Shown one piece after another: positions 47,900 to 59,694 of a stretch of DNA of 64,000 nucleotides (position 1 is its first letter; the number at the start of each line of letters is the position of its first letter). The DNA comes from Alisma plantago-aquatica (lineage: Eukaryota; Streptophyta; Magnoliopsida; Alismatales; Alismataceae): positions 344,589,457-344,653,456 of the forward strand of contig OY856412.1 in NCBI GenBank assembly GCA_963693085.1. Direction: 5' to 3'. A program made the translations under genes and the position numbers. The notes beneath the pieces were generated by a model. It had not been told where the DNA came from. It made no database searches and saw only the letters and a program-made list of their open reading frames with translations.

Positions 47900-49190
47900 C
47901 TCACTGATTGACCACTGACTTGGGCTGATTCATAGTGTAGAATCTACTCGTTGCTTGATGTTGACTCTGTGCTTGGTTATTAGGTGTCGACGAACCAACT
48001 TGGGACGCATGTCCATGTCCTTGAGTGCCACAAGAAAACTGTTTCCTCTGATGGCCTCCTTGTTGATTCTGCCTCAGAGGTTGAGTTACCATTGTATTTC
48101 CAACTGGATAATCCCTTCCCAGATGTCCTACTTGTCTACACTGGTGACAAATTCTAGTCTTTGGATAAGGTCTAAAGGGTCCAGTTACAGATATTGACTC
48201 TGTGTTGGGGGCTCTGCTTGGAGTAAAACTATGACCCCTACCCCTATTCGACGTCCACTGCTTCTGGGTATTAAACCTTTGTGGTGATGTTGGTGCAAAA
48301 AACCTCAGTTTCTTAAAGCTTTCAGACCTCTATCCTTGGAAGTGTGTATACACCTTATAGTTGACATGGAGTTTCTCCTCCACAGACCTCTCTATCTGTC
48401 TAACGGACTCCACAAAAGTGGCAAACCTCTCCCTGTTCTCTAAAGCAGACATAGGTGTGGTCAAATCAACGTTCAACCCCTTCTCAAAATGCTTAATCCT
48501 TTCCTCATCTGTAGCTGCCATGTGCGGACAGAACCACAGAAGCTCCATGAACTTAGCTTCATACTCACTAATGTTCATCTGCCCTTTCCTTATACTCTCG
48601 AATAGAGAGATCTTCTCATCTAGTTAAGTCTTAGGGAAATATCTAATGACGATTTCACGTCAGAATTCCTCCCATCTGACTTCAACATCTAGACTTTTGC
48701 CTTCTTCTATGGTCCACCAATGGCCAGCGCTTCTCTTTAGCAGGTATACTGCATGCCTCACCTTCTCAGCTTCATAGATATTAATGATTCTGAAGGCCTT
48801 TTCTAGCTCAGTCAACCACAAATCAGCATCTGTTGGTTTAGCTGTACCAACATACTCAGTGGCTCCTACCCTTCAAAGCCGATCAGAAGTCTTGCCAGCT
48901 CCCTATCCTTCATTTTGGGATAATTCCCTAGGTGCATGTAATGGCATTCTATCTGTCATGTGTATCATAGTTGCCATGAACTACCCAAACAAAGCATGGA
49001 AGGCTGGGTTTTCTAACATAGCTCGGTCTGGCTGGGGATGTTCTAGCACTGGTTCCTCCCTACCTTCATCCCTTGAACCTCCTCCTGGTGCAGTAATACT
49101 GCTTTCAGCAACGTGTTCATCATGTGCTCTAGACAACTTCAAGTTCTTCTCCTCCTATATGAGCAGAAGTCACTATCAGATAAACTAGAG
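47900..49190 (-). pseudogene. Chromovirus gag, broken
   Basis: Retrotransposon gag text lies at 48700-48330, including MNISEYEAKFMEL and a following helix pair. A zinc knuckle near 48150 reads CHQCRQVGHLGRDY, where the final cysteine is Tyr. A Gln/Gly-rich tail follows to 47900. Stops and a shift interrupt the N-terminal 150 codons. Gag packages the element RNA; the lost cysteine and the stops argue against function. Confidence 0.78.
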
Positions 49191-49250
49191 GACACTAGAA
49201 CAAACTCAACAACCTTAATCCTATGTCTCTGTAAACTCATCAAACCTAGA

Positions 49251-49262
49251 GCTCTGATACCA
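49251..49262 (-). other. Primer binding site, initiator-Met tRNA
   Basis: Plus-strand GCTCTGATACCA complements TGGTATCAGAGC. It sits seven bases from the 5' LTR, a spacing seen in Del/Tekay-type elements. Confidence 0.93.
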
Positions 49263-49269
49263 CTAAACT

Positions 49270-52200
49270 TGTGACACCCGACATCATAAAGATGACAAGT
49301 TCACAATTAAAACATGTGAAAGAAAACATTAGCAGTAGATTATTGAAAATCACTAAAAAATTAAGCCATTTACAATGAGATCCATTTCCAAGAAACTTTT
49401 ATAACAAGAACCAAAGTATTACATATACATCCTGGTTCATAAAGTACATTCCATGTACTATTTCTCCTCGAGGATTACATTCAACAATTACCCTATTAAA
49501 TCTATACATAGGCAACAGAAAACCTCAAGGCATTCAAGCCAAAATCTCAGATCGATCATTAAATCACTAACTACAAATTCCAAGGACCTGAGAGTATAGA
49601 GACGACACATAGGACTTTTATCTACATAACATGACAAATAGTATCTCCACCTGAGATATTAGTGTTGTCCCTGATGTTGTTGTCCTTCCTCTCCTATGTG
49701 GTTTCTGCCTCCTCGTCCGCGTCCACCTAAAAATGTTGGTGACCAACGGAGTGAGACCCATGTCCCAGCGAGAGATATAACTCTCCGCCAAAAACATTAT
49801 TATTGCAGATAACAATATAAAACTGTACAGAGGAATCTTTTATGTCTAAAAGCAGATAAAGCATTGTCTAGGTAGAACAGAGAAACATCCTTATTTAAAG
49901 CAACACAACTATAATTGAAAAAGCAACATATCATTTATTTAATCAGGAATATGAAAACATGTGTAATATTTATCCATTTAGGATACAAAATTAAAATGTA
50001 ACATCAACCAATGAATTCTGTATTTCATCCTTAAGAAAATACATGACACGGCTGATTTACATTTTACAATCATATTTATTGCCCTGAAGAGACAAAGTAT
50101 ACCATTCATGCTCCAACTGACCACGATTACGTAAAGCATCGGTACCACACAAGGTCAATGGAAGAGCTGGACTCCAAGACCTCATCCTTCTCGGTCAGTA
50201 TGAGATTATTTAGAAGAGACATCATATGTCAAACTACAATTAGCTTGCTAGGGTAAAGTGGCATCTTCCCTATAGAGTTCTAGCTCGTAGCACATACTCT
50301 CTTCAGGATTATGGCCCATAGCCAATGCCTAGTATCATTTTGAGGAGTCATGACCCGTAGCCATACTCTTACTGGGGTATGGTCCGTAACCAACCCCGTG
50401 CATAGGACATGGCCCGCAGCCATTCCTATGGGGTATAAGGATATGTTTTCCCATTACCCCCACATATTCAAAAATATGTATTCCAAGTTTAACTCATTTC
50501 ACCATTCAACAAATTCTGACGCTGATGGATCTGTGGTCAGGGCAACTACATTTTATGATCTCATTTGATTAATTAAATGCATTATCAAATTCTCTTAGCA
50601 TCAATCAAGATTCCAAACATAAATTATTATGACAAGTGGTACAAAGAATGTGTAATACTTCCATAAGTACTCTTCAAAACATTATAAAGCATTGGGATCT
50701 CAATCCCTTATCTCATCATGGGAATTCTCAGCCCTCAACAAACTCATCATTGTGATTATCAAATATGGGCATTCAAACCCTCAGATTCATCATTGAACAT
50801 TGTTACATTTATCAGGTAGCCAATACCTCCAGGTCATCTGACCGAGGTAAACATGATACTTGCTACACAAATGTCTCACATGGCTCACAAGGCCCATTTA
50901 AATTCTAGTCACCTCTCACTAGGCAACAAAACATATCATAGCTCATAAGATTCATTAAACATTGTCAACAAATAATACATCATTGCTCATACCTGGCTAT
51001 GCTCATCATCTCATGGTACCTGCATGGTTAGTACACATGATAACAACCATATTAATTACATATCAATACCAAATAATAGAAAGATAACACCACTATTCCC
51101 TCATCAGGGTTAGGGCTTCCCATCTTTATCAACCAGAGTTTCACATACCATCACCCTGTATTAGGGTTTCACTAAACATCAACCTATATTAGGCTTAGGG
51201 TTTCTCATTTCATTGCCCAAGATTAGGGTTTCATATATTATAATCCAAAGTTAGGGTTTCACATACCTTCACACTATATTAGGATTTCACATATCATTAT
51301 CCTAAATTAGGGTTTATTATATTATTTCCCTAAATTAGGGTTTCATGTACCTTTACCCGAAATTAGGGTTTCATATAGAATCCTCTTAAATTAGGGTTTT
51401 TCATAATATTACCCTATATAAGGGTTTCTCATCTCATCTCTCTAAATTAGGGTTATACCATCACTCTAGATTAGGGTTTCAAATAGCATTGCCCAAAATT
51501 AGGGTTAGGGTTCATCAACCTTCTCGATTAGAGTTTCATGATCTCATTGCCAAAGATCAGACCCTAATTTCATATTCTACTTTTATTAAAAGTATCAGGG
51601 CTTATCCATTACATATTTATTACACATGTATGAGTTCATTTCTCTCATCATTTCTAGGATGTTGATTACTCCATACTTATCAAATTGGATCAACCCTTTA
51701 TTCAAGTACATACATCTATGGTTAACATAGTGTGTTGAGTTATTACTTTCATAAGTGTCAAAGATTAACCACTCTAAAGGTACTAATTACCTATGAACTT
51801 TAGAGGTACAACAATTGTAATCAAATTTAAGATACATTATCAACAATCCTAGAATCATTTGATCTTTCAAGGTTTTGAGACTACTTGGTCTCCAAACAAT
51901 TTTGATACCTTTGATCCTTCAAACGGTTTTGGCCTCTTCAATCTTCAAATGGTCTTGGATTTTAGACCTTAAAACAGTCTGAAACTGTTAGACCATCAAA
52001 CGGTCTTGAGGTCATTTCGTCACCAAATGGTTTGAAATTGTTTCATCACCAAATGGTTTGAAATCAAATCATCACCATACGATTTGAGATCTAATCATCA
52101 CCAAATGTTAGAGATCGAATCCTCACCAAACGATTTGAGATCAAATCATCACCAAATAGTTTTAGATCGAATCCTCACCAAACGGTTTGAGATCAAATCC

Positions 52201-53810
52201 TCACCAAACGGTTTGAGATCGAATCATCACCAAACGGTTTGAAATCAAATCATCACCAAACGGTTTGTGATTGAATCCTCACCAAACACTTTGAGATCAA
52301 ATAATCACCAAATGGTTTGAGATCGAATCCTCACCAAATGGTTTGAGATTGAATCCTCACCAAATGGTTTGAGATCGAATCCTCACCAAACGGTTTGAGA
52401 TCGTTTGTCCATGAATATATATGAAACCGTTTAATAATGTTGATCCAAATGTGATTATTTAAGATGATGTCATCATCGTCAACCTCCGTTCTTGTTGTTC
52501 ATACTACTAATGTATTCATAATTTACTCTAGAAAATTCGAGGAGAAAGAAAAGATCAACGTGTAATGAAGAATGGAATTCAATAATTACATTTAAGGGTT
52601 CAAGTTATATAACCCGCCTTCAAAGTTGTTTCCAAGCATCAAGCTTTATGTCTTTAATGGTCAAATGAAGATCCTTCAACAACCAAAGGTTCGCCTACAA
52701 CTATTAGGATGCAAAAGAATGGCCAAGGTTGGGGATTGAATGGAGAAAAGAAGAGAATGAGTATTGAAATTTGATTTCCATCATGAATTCAAGGTTGAAA
52801 ATGACCATGGAGCTTACCTACAAGTTGGGGCACATTCTCCTCTTGTTCTAAAGATCCTTAGTCTTTGGCCCAAGCAGAGATAGAAAGTGGTTTGCAAATA
52901 GCCTTTCAAGTAAGGAGAAAATTGAGTATATGTAATTGATTTTATAGAAGAGAGAAAGTAGGAGAATAATCCTCATCTTTGCTTGCCACATGCCCCCTCC
53001 ACTTCCTTATTCACGAATCCAACTTCCTTGCACTCAATTCCTTTTCTTTATCCTTGAATTAAAAGAAATCCATTTAAGCACCTTAATAATATAATACTAA
53101 TATCCATTTTTAGTGGACATTTCTTTTTAATTAACAAATGTGAGTGGATTCTCCACTTCCTTAGGATATTTTCGGTGCCACTCAAGGCATTAGGACGTCC
53201 TCACATTATAGGATTTCAACCATCATATTTTTGGTTGATGGGCACTTCAATTAATATATATATTTGCATTAAAATGAATTAGGGTTTCAATTATGCTTAA
53301 ATCTTGATTATTTTATTATCAAGATTATCTCTCCTCAAAAGTAACTCAAATGAGATGTCCCTCTCATTTTATTTTCTCTAAATGATACCAAGTAACAGTA
53401 GGGACTCTCTAGAGGTGATATTATGCACATTCAACCCTAAGTTTTGGGTAAATTGCAAATTACACCAAAATTAGCATTTAATGCACAAGTATTATTCAAA
53501 CAAGCTCCTTCTTGGAACTTAGGCTTCCACAAGCCATACCTCAGCATCATTCTCATTAATATGATGCTATAGCACTTTGAGGAACATTTATCATGTAACA
53601 TTTGCAAAGTAACCCCATCAGATTTAGTGAATTACACTTTAGTCCAAAATAGGTAAAATATTGTTCCAACATTATTCAAAAAGGACCAAATTGAAACATA
53701 AGCTTCCCTTGAGTCATTATTACTTTTCAAGAGATCAAGAGAATAAAATAAATGACTTGCTTAAGTAAAACATCCAGGGTTAAGGCATAACCCAGGTTAG
53801 GGATGTTACA
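49270..53810 (-). repeat. 5' LTR of the chromovirus
   Basis: This is 4,541 bp and pairs with 39878-44458. It has the telobox array at about 51105-51530 and the 26-bp minisatellite at about 52015-52410 with about 15 units, three fewer than the partner. Confidence 0.92.
52015..52410. repeat. 26-bp minisatellite in the 5' LTR
   Basis: About 15 units share the CAAACGGTTTGAGATCGAAT core. Unit order differs from that in the other LTR, so the arrays have changed since insertion. Confidence 0.87.
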
Positions 53811-55125
53811 CAAAAAGGTCGTGCAGATTAAAGGGACCATTATACTGCCAACCATTCCTTAGAAAGATGTGTTTGGAGTATTTGCATTCAAAGAAGATAT
53901 GACTTCTTGTTTCATCAACCACTTTTCACAAGCAGAAGATAGGGTCAACATGTACTCCCCAATTTAGCATTCTGTCTTTGGTGGGTAATTTGTTGATCAT
54001 GCCACGATAGGCTAGGGTGCTCCATTTAGGGCAATGACATCTGCCCCAAATTATGTCGACATGCACATCACCAGCAGAGGACGCTATGTTAGTGTTGATT
54101 AGTGGTGGACGGGCTAGGGCAGCCCACCCACCATTCCCATCCAAACGATATAGGGTGGGATTCTTAGCCACAAAAAAGCAGATAACTCTCCAGAATTTTG
54201 ATGGATTGCAGTCAGCATTAGCCACCATTGCACTATTATACCTTTACTTCATCCAAGTCACCCAACAACTATTAGGTTGAAGCAAGAATATATCTACTCG
54301 CTTCTTACTGTTGGACTCCATGATCAAGAAAGGGTTCGCAATTTGTAAACCACCATGTATGGAGGGTTTTGTAATTTTTTTCCCAAGCTACACAATGAAA
54401 TTTACCTCCCCAAAGGAAGTTAGAAGTAAGGGAACTAATTTTGTCCATCACCAGATTCAGGATGACTCCCATAGTAGCCCAGAACATGACTATGGCTTGG
54501 ATAACAGTTCTTATCAAAACTAGTCGTCCTGCCATACAAAGCTGACTGTAGTCTTTAGTTTTTATTGTACCTACAGCCAAAGAGATACCGAGTTATTTAG
54601 TAGGAAGTAGCCCTTTCTCCATACCCACAACTTTCTTCAATCTACCTCTTCTGTTATCACATGATTTTGATAGATACACTCTTGACTTAATGGTACTAAT
54701 GTATCACACAATCATCTTCCCGAAAGTGTTCAACACTTTAGTCATCTCCTTCAACCTTCTTGCATGACCAATAGAGAATAGAAGCACGTCATCTATGAAG
54801 ATGAGTACTGGTTTCACTTTTACTCCTTTCACCTTAAAAAATTTCACCAAGTTTTTATTTTCCACTTCTTTAATTAGATGGCTTAGGCCCTCCATAACCA
54901 AAGTGAAAAGAAGAGGAGATAGAGGATCCCCTTGATACAAACCATTTGATGATCTAAACAGCCCTTCGGATGTCCCATTAATAAGGACAGAGAAAGAACA
55001 TGTTTTGTAGCATTGTTGTGATGAATCCATATTCATCATTTTCCAAATCACCATCTTGGGCTCAATTCGACTCAATACATCTGATTTCATCTACTAAATA
55101 TCACAATATGCAAAATTTCTTAATT
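53811..55125 (-). mobile_element. L1-type LINE, upstream half of the split copy
   Basis: The minus-strand coding text starts inside RT and runs to the chromovirus border, continuing at 39877. Together the halves make about 1.7 kb of a 5'-truncated LINE, the usual outcome of incomplete reverse transcription. The 5' border near 55125 is approximate, and no target duplication was identified. Confidence 0.83.
53812..55105 (-). pseudogene. LINE ORF2 fragment: RT palm to zf-RVT, broken
   Basis: RT motifs are clear: SNGLYQGDPLSPLLFTLVMEGL at about 54950-54885 and the catalytic box as FIDDVLLFS near 54790, where most LINEs have FADD. The thumb/linker at 54580-54305 includes TSNFLWGG. A zf-RVT domain lies at 54060-53930, with WGRCHCPKWSTLAYRGMINK and LPTKDRMLNWG. 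The remaining C terminus lies at 39877-39615. Frame changes separate the three blocks, so no enzyme is made. Confidence 0.82.
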
Positions 55126-55379
55126 GGTGGAATTATCAAGATTATTAACTGAGTTCATATTAATTTTATGCAAGTCATGATGAGGTTGAACCATCAGCTG
55201 GATCCATATCCATTTAACCCTAATCCACCTTCAACATAAAAATCATAACCCCTCACTTCATTCCACCTTTATCTCCATCACCCAACATCTAAATCAAACC
55301 CTAATAGGTGGGGCCTACCTTTCTCAACCGTAGATCTACCTTCACTCAAGATCCTCTCATCCTTGGTCTTTACCAATCA

Positions 55380-56420
55380 ATCTTGACCAATCGGTCTTGA
55401 CCAAATGATCTTGATCAAACAGTTTCATCCATTCAGTTTGAACATCTCTCGATCTTAGCGATTCATCCGCACGGTCTCAAAACTACAACCTTCTACACCA
55501 TCCGATCTCGGATCAAAGCCCCTCATTCACCTCCCCACTCGGCCCCCCATCTTATCATTATGCCCAACTAGTTTCTCCCTTCCATATGGTCTCAAGACCG
55601 TGTGAAGCCTCACGGTCTCGAGACCGTATGGGCAACTACCTACATAAGACCATAAGGAGCTACGGCAACCGCATCCCTATCCTCCTGCTTCCCTTCTTCT
55701 TTTTCCTTCTGCCCGATCTATAACCCTAACTCCTACGACACCTACAAACACATCGACCACACCACCCTCCATCGTCCTCACAACACCCCGATGGCCGCAA
55801 GACCGAGGCATACCTCCACCACCATCATCGAAAGCGCCACCTCCATCTCCGGCACTCACCCTACACACAGTCTTTGCGCCACCTCCATCTCCGGCGCTCA
55901 CCCTACACACAGTCTTTGCGCCACCATGGATCTCCTATTGTGACCAACAGCAAACCATGAGGTCCTTCAACTGTGGCAGTGATCACCTCTACAACAGTGC
56001 CTTCTCCCTCCACTTCCCCCTTCCTCTCACATTCCTCATCACCTCAAACTCACATGCACCCTCGTGACTAGGACCGCACAAACCCTAACAGTCTACAAGA
56101 CCATTCAGTGGTGCACGGTCCCAAGACCATTAGGCTAGCCACCCGCGAGACCGTTCGAATGCCAAGACCGATAGGCATGCAAAGACCAATCAGAGATCTA
56201 AGACCATTTGGATGCCGAGATTCAAGATCATATAGCCTTCACTGGACCACAAGAGCCGTTTGGATGGAGAGTGTGTGGTCACTGATCTCAAGACCATTTG
56301 CTTCTCCAAATCGCGAGACTGTTAGGCCAACAATCGCATGAGACCGTTTGAGAGGAAAAAAATGCCAGGGCACCCAAGACCGTTTGGAGTGAAGATCGGT
56401 TGGATAGCAACCTGTGAAGG
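55380..56420. repeat. Dispersed AGACCGTTTGG/CGGTCTCGAGACCG words in the Athila LTR
   Basis: Some twenty copies of AAGACCGTTTGG, GGTCTCGAGACCGT and related words occur, more loosely spaced than in the copia and chromovirus LTRs. They stop about 190 bp before the TATA box. Confidence 0.72.
55831..55920. repeat. 45-bp tandem duplication in the Athila LTR
   Basis: Two adjacent near-identical copies contain GCCACCTCCATCTCCGGC and CACCCTACACACAGTCTTT and differ at one position (GGCACTC versus GGCGCTC). Confidence 0.88.
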
Positions 56421-56607
56421 CTGGGTTTGTGAAGAACGATAGAAGCAAAGACCAGTTAAAGATCAAAACTGAATGGATGTTAAACGATCTCCAAGATGGT
56501 TTGGACAAGAGTCCTTGACCGTTAAGAAGACTAAACAGTCTCCAAAATTGTGAAAGTAGGACTGGGAAAATTGCAACAAGGTCCAGATTGTGAAGACCCC
56601 ATCCAAT

Positions 56608-56620
56608 CCTATAAATAGGA
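56608..56620 (+). promoter_or_regulatory. LTR TATA box
   Basis: CCTATAAATAGGA is a close match to the plant TATA consensus. It lies after the repeat array, inside the LTR. Confidence 0.7.
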
Positions 56621-57770
56621 CTAGCATGGTCCTCATTTGAGGCATCAGATCTGCGCACCGCCATGCTACCCGAATGCAAGATTCGATCAAGATCCATCAT
56701 CCACGCTACCGTTACTTCACCTACTGCTCCTGCTGCGATTGAGGAGATCGAGAAGAGAAGGAAGGAGGAGTGAGAAAGACTGCCCAGTCTATCTTGGTGT
56801 CCATCATTCCTCATCCAAATCTTCTCATGAAGTAGAGGACCACATCATCTTCATTGAGCTTCGACTATCTTCTGCATAATGCTCATGGAAGAATCTTCCC
56901 TCTCTCTAGTTCTTCTTGTTTCTTACATCATGAGTGAGTAGTTTGTTTTCACTGGGGTGCGAGGACTAGCCCCGCTACCCATGCTTTCATGTCTTTTAAT
57001 TTTAACATTCTAAGGCAATGTATATAACTTTCCATTTCATTGTTAATCGTCGATGTTTGCTTGTAGATTGAACACCTTCTTGCTTTTATCTTGTTCTTTC
57101 CTATGTTGTGAGAACTTCAATATGTAGGATAGAATGTTATTTAACGTGATTGACTCCCAAACTAGAAATAGAATGGGATTCCTTGAGGTCGTAAGTGTAT
57201 GATCTGTGAGGGGTTAGCCATCTAGCCCATGGTGACGCTTCTGTGTGCCCAACACCTGTATAGGGGACCCACATCTTCAATTGGATTTCTGTATCTTCAG
57301 AACTGTAAGTGTATGATCCGGATGATGACGAGACATATGATGCCTAAGGTGATTCTTACACAAACCTAAACATACCTCAGGGAGGGTTTGCAGTAATTCT
57401 ATTTGGATAGTTAGATCTTGCCTGGATGTTTGGTGATTGGATGTGTTTGCATGAGTAGTGGTGGTGAAACCCGAGACCATCCCAGTGATTCCATATCATT
57501 AATCAAGATCAACTTTAATTCTTCTCTTTACTTTCTTGCAATTAGTTTAATGAACATAAAATCAACCAACCGTTCTAAATATTAGTCTTACTTGACCTAG
57601 ATTCGACTAACAACGCTTAAAAATGTTGTCTCTTGGTATTCAATCCTCAACTATACTGCGATAAGACCTGTCCACTTGCGGGTGGTATTATTGCACAAGG
57701 TTTTGGTAAAAGCTCAAGGATTTAAACCTTGAGTGAATTTGTTAGTGCGATAATATTTCACATCAAATTC

Positions 57771-57845
57771 TAGCACTGTTGTCGGGGATCGAACCCAGGT
57801 CACCCGCGTGACAGGCGGGAATACTCAACACTATACTACAATAAT
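57771..57845 (-). pseudogene. Retro-captured tRNA-Asp(GTC) copy beside the primer site
   Basis: On the minus strand this 75-base stretch aligns to plant tRNA-Asp along its whole length: TAGTATAGTG (D arm), ATTCCCGCCTGTCACGCGGG (anticodon arm with GTC) and GGGTTCGATCCCC (T arm). It ends in CTA where mature tRNA has CCA. Nuclear tRNA genes do not encode CCA, so this is a copy of the mature primer tRNA. Most changes are C-to-T or G-to-A, concentrated in the acceptor stem. It sits between two AATTC spacers (57766-57770 and 57843-57847), just before the present primer site; the last three bases may belong to the second spacer. Confidence 0.85.
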
Positions 57846-57847
57846 TC

Positions 57848-57864
57848 TGGCGCCATTACCGGGG
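57848..57864 (+). other. Primer binding site, Asp tRNA
   Basis: TGGCGCCATTACCGGGG complements the 3' end of tRNA-Asp with two mismatches. This primer is typical of Athila elements. Confidence 0.9.
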
Positions 57865-58023
57865 GCAACTGAACCAGTTAATCAAATCTAATTTTTTTAA
57901 GTCTAATCTAGGATTTTTTCTTTTTCCTTTGATACAATCGATCATTCACTTGAATTTGACTCTACTTCATCAATCTTATTTCAAAAAGATCTTTCCATTT
58001 TAGGTAACCTCAAAGAGTAGTGC

Positions 58024-59690
58024 ATGCTCCGCTTGAACTGTTCCAGATTCTCTGCTAGGTTTGACCCTGAGATAGACAGAACTTTTCGTCGTCAGAATAG
58101 AGAAAACCAAGAAAGAATGGATCAAGATGAGGAAATAGGCCGAAGGGTATCCCTAACCCTTAATGCACAAAGAGAAAGGCTCATGCAAGAAGCCAGAGCT
58201 ATGGTTCAACAAGAAATTCAAGTAGCACAAGTAGTAGAGCTGCAGAAGGACCTTAGAGAGTTCTCAATCCATAAAGCTACTGACGTTCATCACCCAGTGC
58301 AACCACCTCCCATCAACACTCCCAACTTTCAGATACGATCCATTGGATCACCTTGCTTCAAAATAGCCCATTCTATGGTAAATAAGAGAAGATAGGTAAG
58401 AACATCTTCTGAGGTTTATTGATTTATGTGCCGTGACAAAGAAAAATGGAGTTTTCGATAATGTTATCTGACTTCATCTCTTTCAATATTCCCTTGCTGA
58501 TAGAGCTATAGGTTAATACAACTACTTGCAATGTGAACCTATCACCACTTGGGAAAAACTCCAAAATGTGTTTCTGGAAAAGTTCTATCCTCCTTCTCTC
58601 ACTTATGAAATTAGGGGTCTAATAACAATGTTCACTCAAGTCCCTGGAGAATCCCTTGCTAAAGCATGGGAAAGATATAGAGATCTTCTACGCAAGTGTC
58701 CACACCATGGAATCCCTAAGAATCAGCTTATTGAAATCCTCTACACGGGTGTGGACGATGATATCAAGAGGTTTTTAGATTCCTCATCTGGAGGCAATTT
58801 CATGCGTCAATGTTATGATAGTGCATGGATAGTCGTCACCCTTGGAGCTAAAAATCAAGCTAATTGGGGTAGGTCTGTAGGTAAAGGAGTGTTGAAAGAA
58901 GTTATGGCTGAAGCTACTCCTGAGTGCAAGTCTATCGCTGAAACCCTAAACTCTTAGTTGCCAAGAAAGACCATATTGAATCGTCCCTTGCTGCATTTGG
59001 AAGAGGATGCTCACCCCCTCAACAACAAGAGTATATCATGTCAGCTTCACTGTTCTATGAAGCATGTAAAAGCACAGATCATTCCAGGCTAGCTTGCAAT
59101 GTTCTCTATGATGTTGTTCTAAGCAACACTTAGGGTCAAGGAGATAACAATCAAATGGAAAGTTTTAATGTTGTCAACACTATCCCTATTCAAGGTTATT
59201 ACAATCCAAATCAGAATATGAACCATCCCAATTTTTAATATGGAAATCCTTCAGGTGCAGAAAACTCACGACAACTTGTTTCAAATAATCAACAACAAGG
59301 CCCACTAGGATTCCAATATAACCAACAACAAAATTTCAGGAATCAAGGAAACTTTAGGGGTAACTTGCAGAATAGGAACTACAACCAATATCAGAACATC
59401 TCTCAATTCCAAAATCCCAACCAAGTCCCTTATCAACAACAAGGACAACAACCCAACCTAGTCTCTCCAGATGACAAACTAACAGGAATTGAGAAGATGG
59501 TGCAGTCCTAGTAAACTATGATAGCTAACCAGCAAGCCCATCAGAAGGCTATTGAATATTAACTAGCTCAACTTGCAGCTAGAATGAAGCCACCTATTGG
59601 AGCCTTTTTTGGCCAGCCCAAGAACAATCTTAAACAACCAGAGTAACTAAAGGCTGTCACAACCAGGTCTAGAAATGATTATTCTGATCC
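58024..59690 (+). pseudogene. Athila-type gag, broken
   Basis: An N-terminal Glu/Arg/Gln-rich helix region (58024-58395) precedes a retrotransposon gag domain at 58526-58957. Its signature text includes TTWEKLQNVFLEKFYPP, SLAKAWERYRDLLRKCPHHG and a YTGVDDD run. A long Asn/Gln-rich region (59180-59500) follows. At least four stops (near 59130, 59237, 59510 and 59645) and a frame change near 58400-58520 break the frame. In family members gag and protease are one frame, as here apart from the breaks. Confidence 0.82.
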
Positions 59691-59694
59691 TCCT

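Larger units (their letters stand above)
39878..53810 (-). mobile_element. Ty3/gypsy chromovirus (Tekay/Del-like) with LTRs over 4.5 kb
   Basis: Length is 13,933 bp. The LTRs (39878-44458 and 49270-53810) account for about two thirds. The element strand is minus: its LTR starts TGTAACATCC and ends GTGTCACA. Flanks CAAAG (39873-39877) and CAAAA (53811-53815) are a 5-bp target duplication with one change. The interior has gag, protease, RT, RNase H, integrase and a C-terminal chromodomain, which places it among chromoviruses; LTR size and primer-site spacing suggest Tekay/Del. It lies inside an L1 LINE. Confidence 0.92.
55130..57765 (+). repeat. 5' LTR of the Athila-type element
   Basis: About 2.6 kb ending ...CATCA at 57765. 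Features inside are GACCGTTTGG-type arrays (55380-56420), a 45-bp tandem duplication (55831-55920) and a TATA box at 56610. The left end cannot be fixed from this window. Confidence 0.6.

Noticed and set aside
55677..55910. Gly-rich repeated peptide frame in the Athila LTR
   Set aside because: The repeat in the peptide comes from the 45-bp tandem DNA duplication. There is no start context or homology.
57771..57845. Possible functional nuclear tRNA-Asp gene on the minus strand
   Set aside because: The acceptor stem has accumulated changes, a CCA-like end is part of the DNA, and it lies exactly at the LTR/primer-site border.
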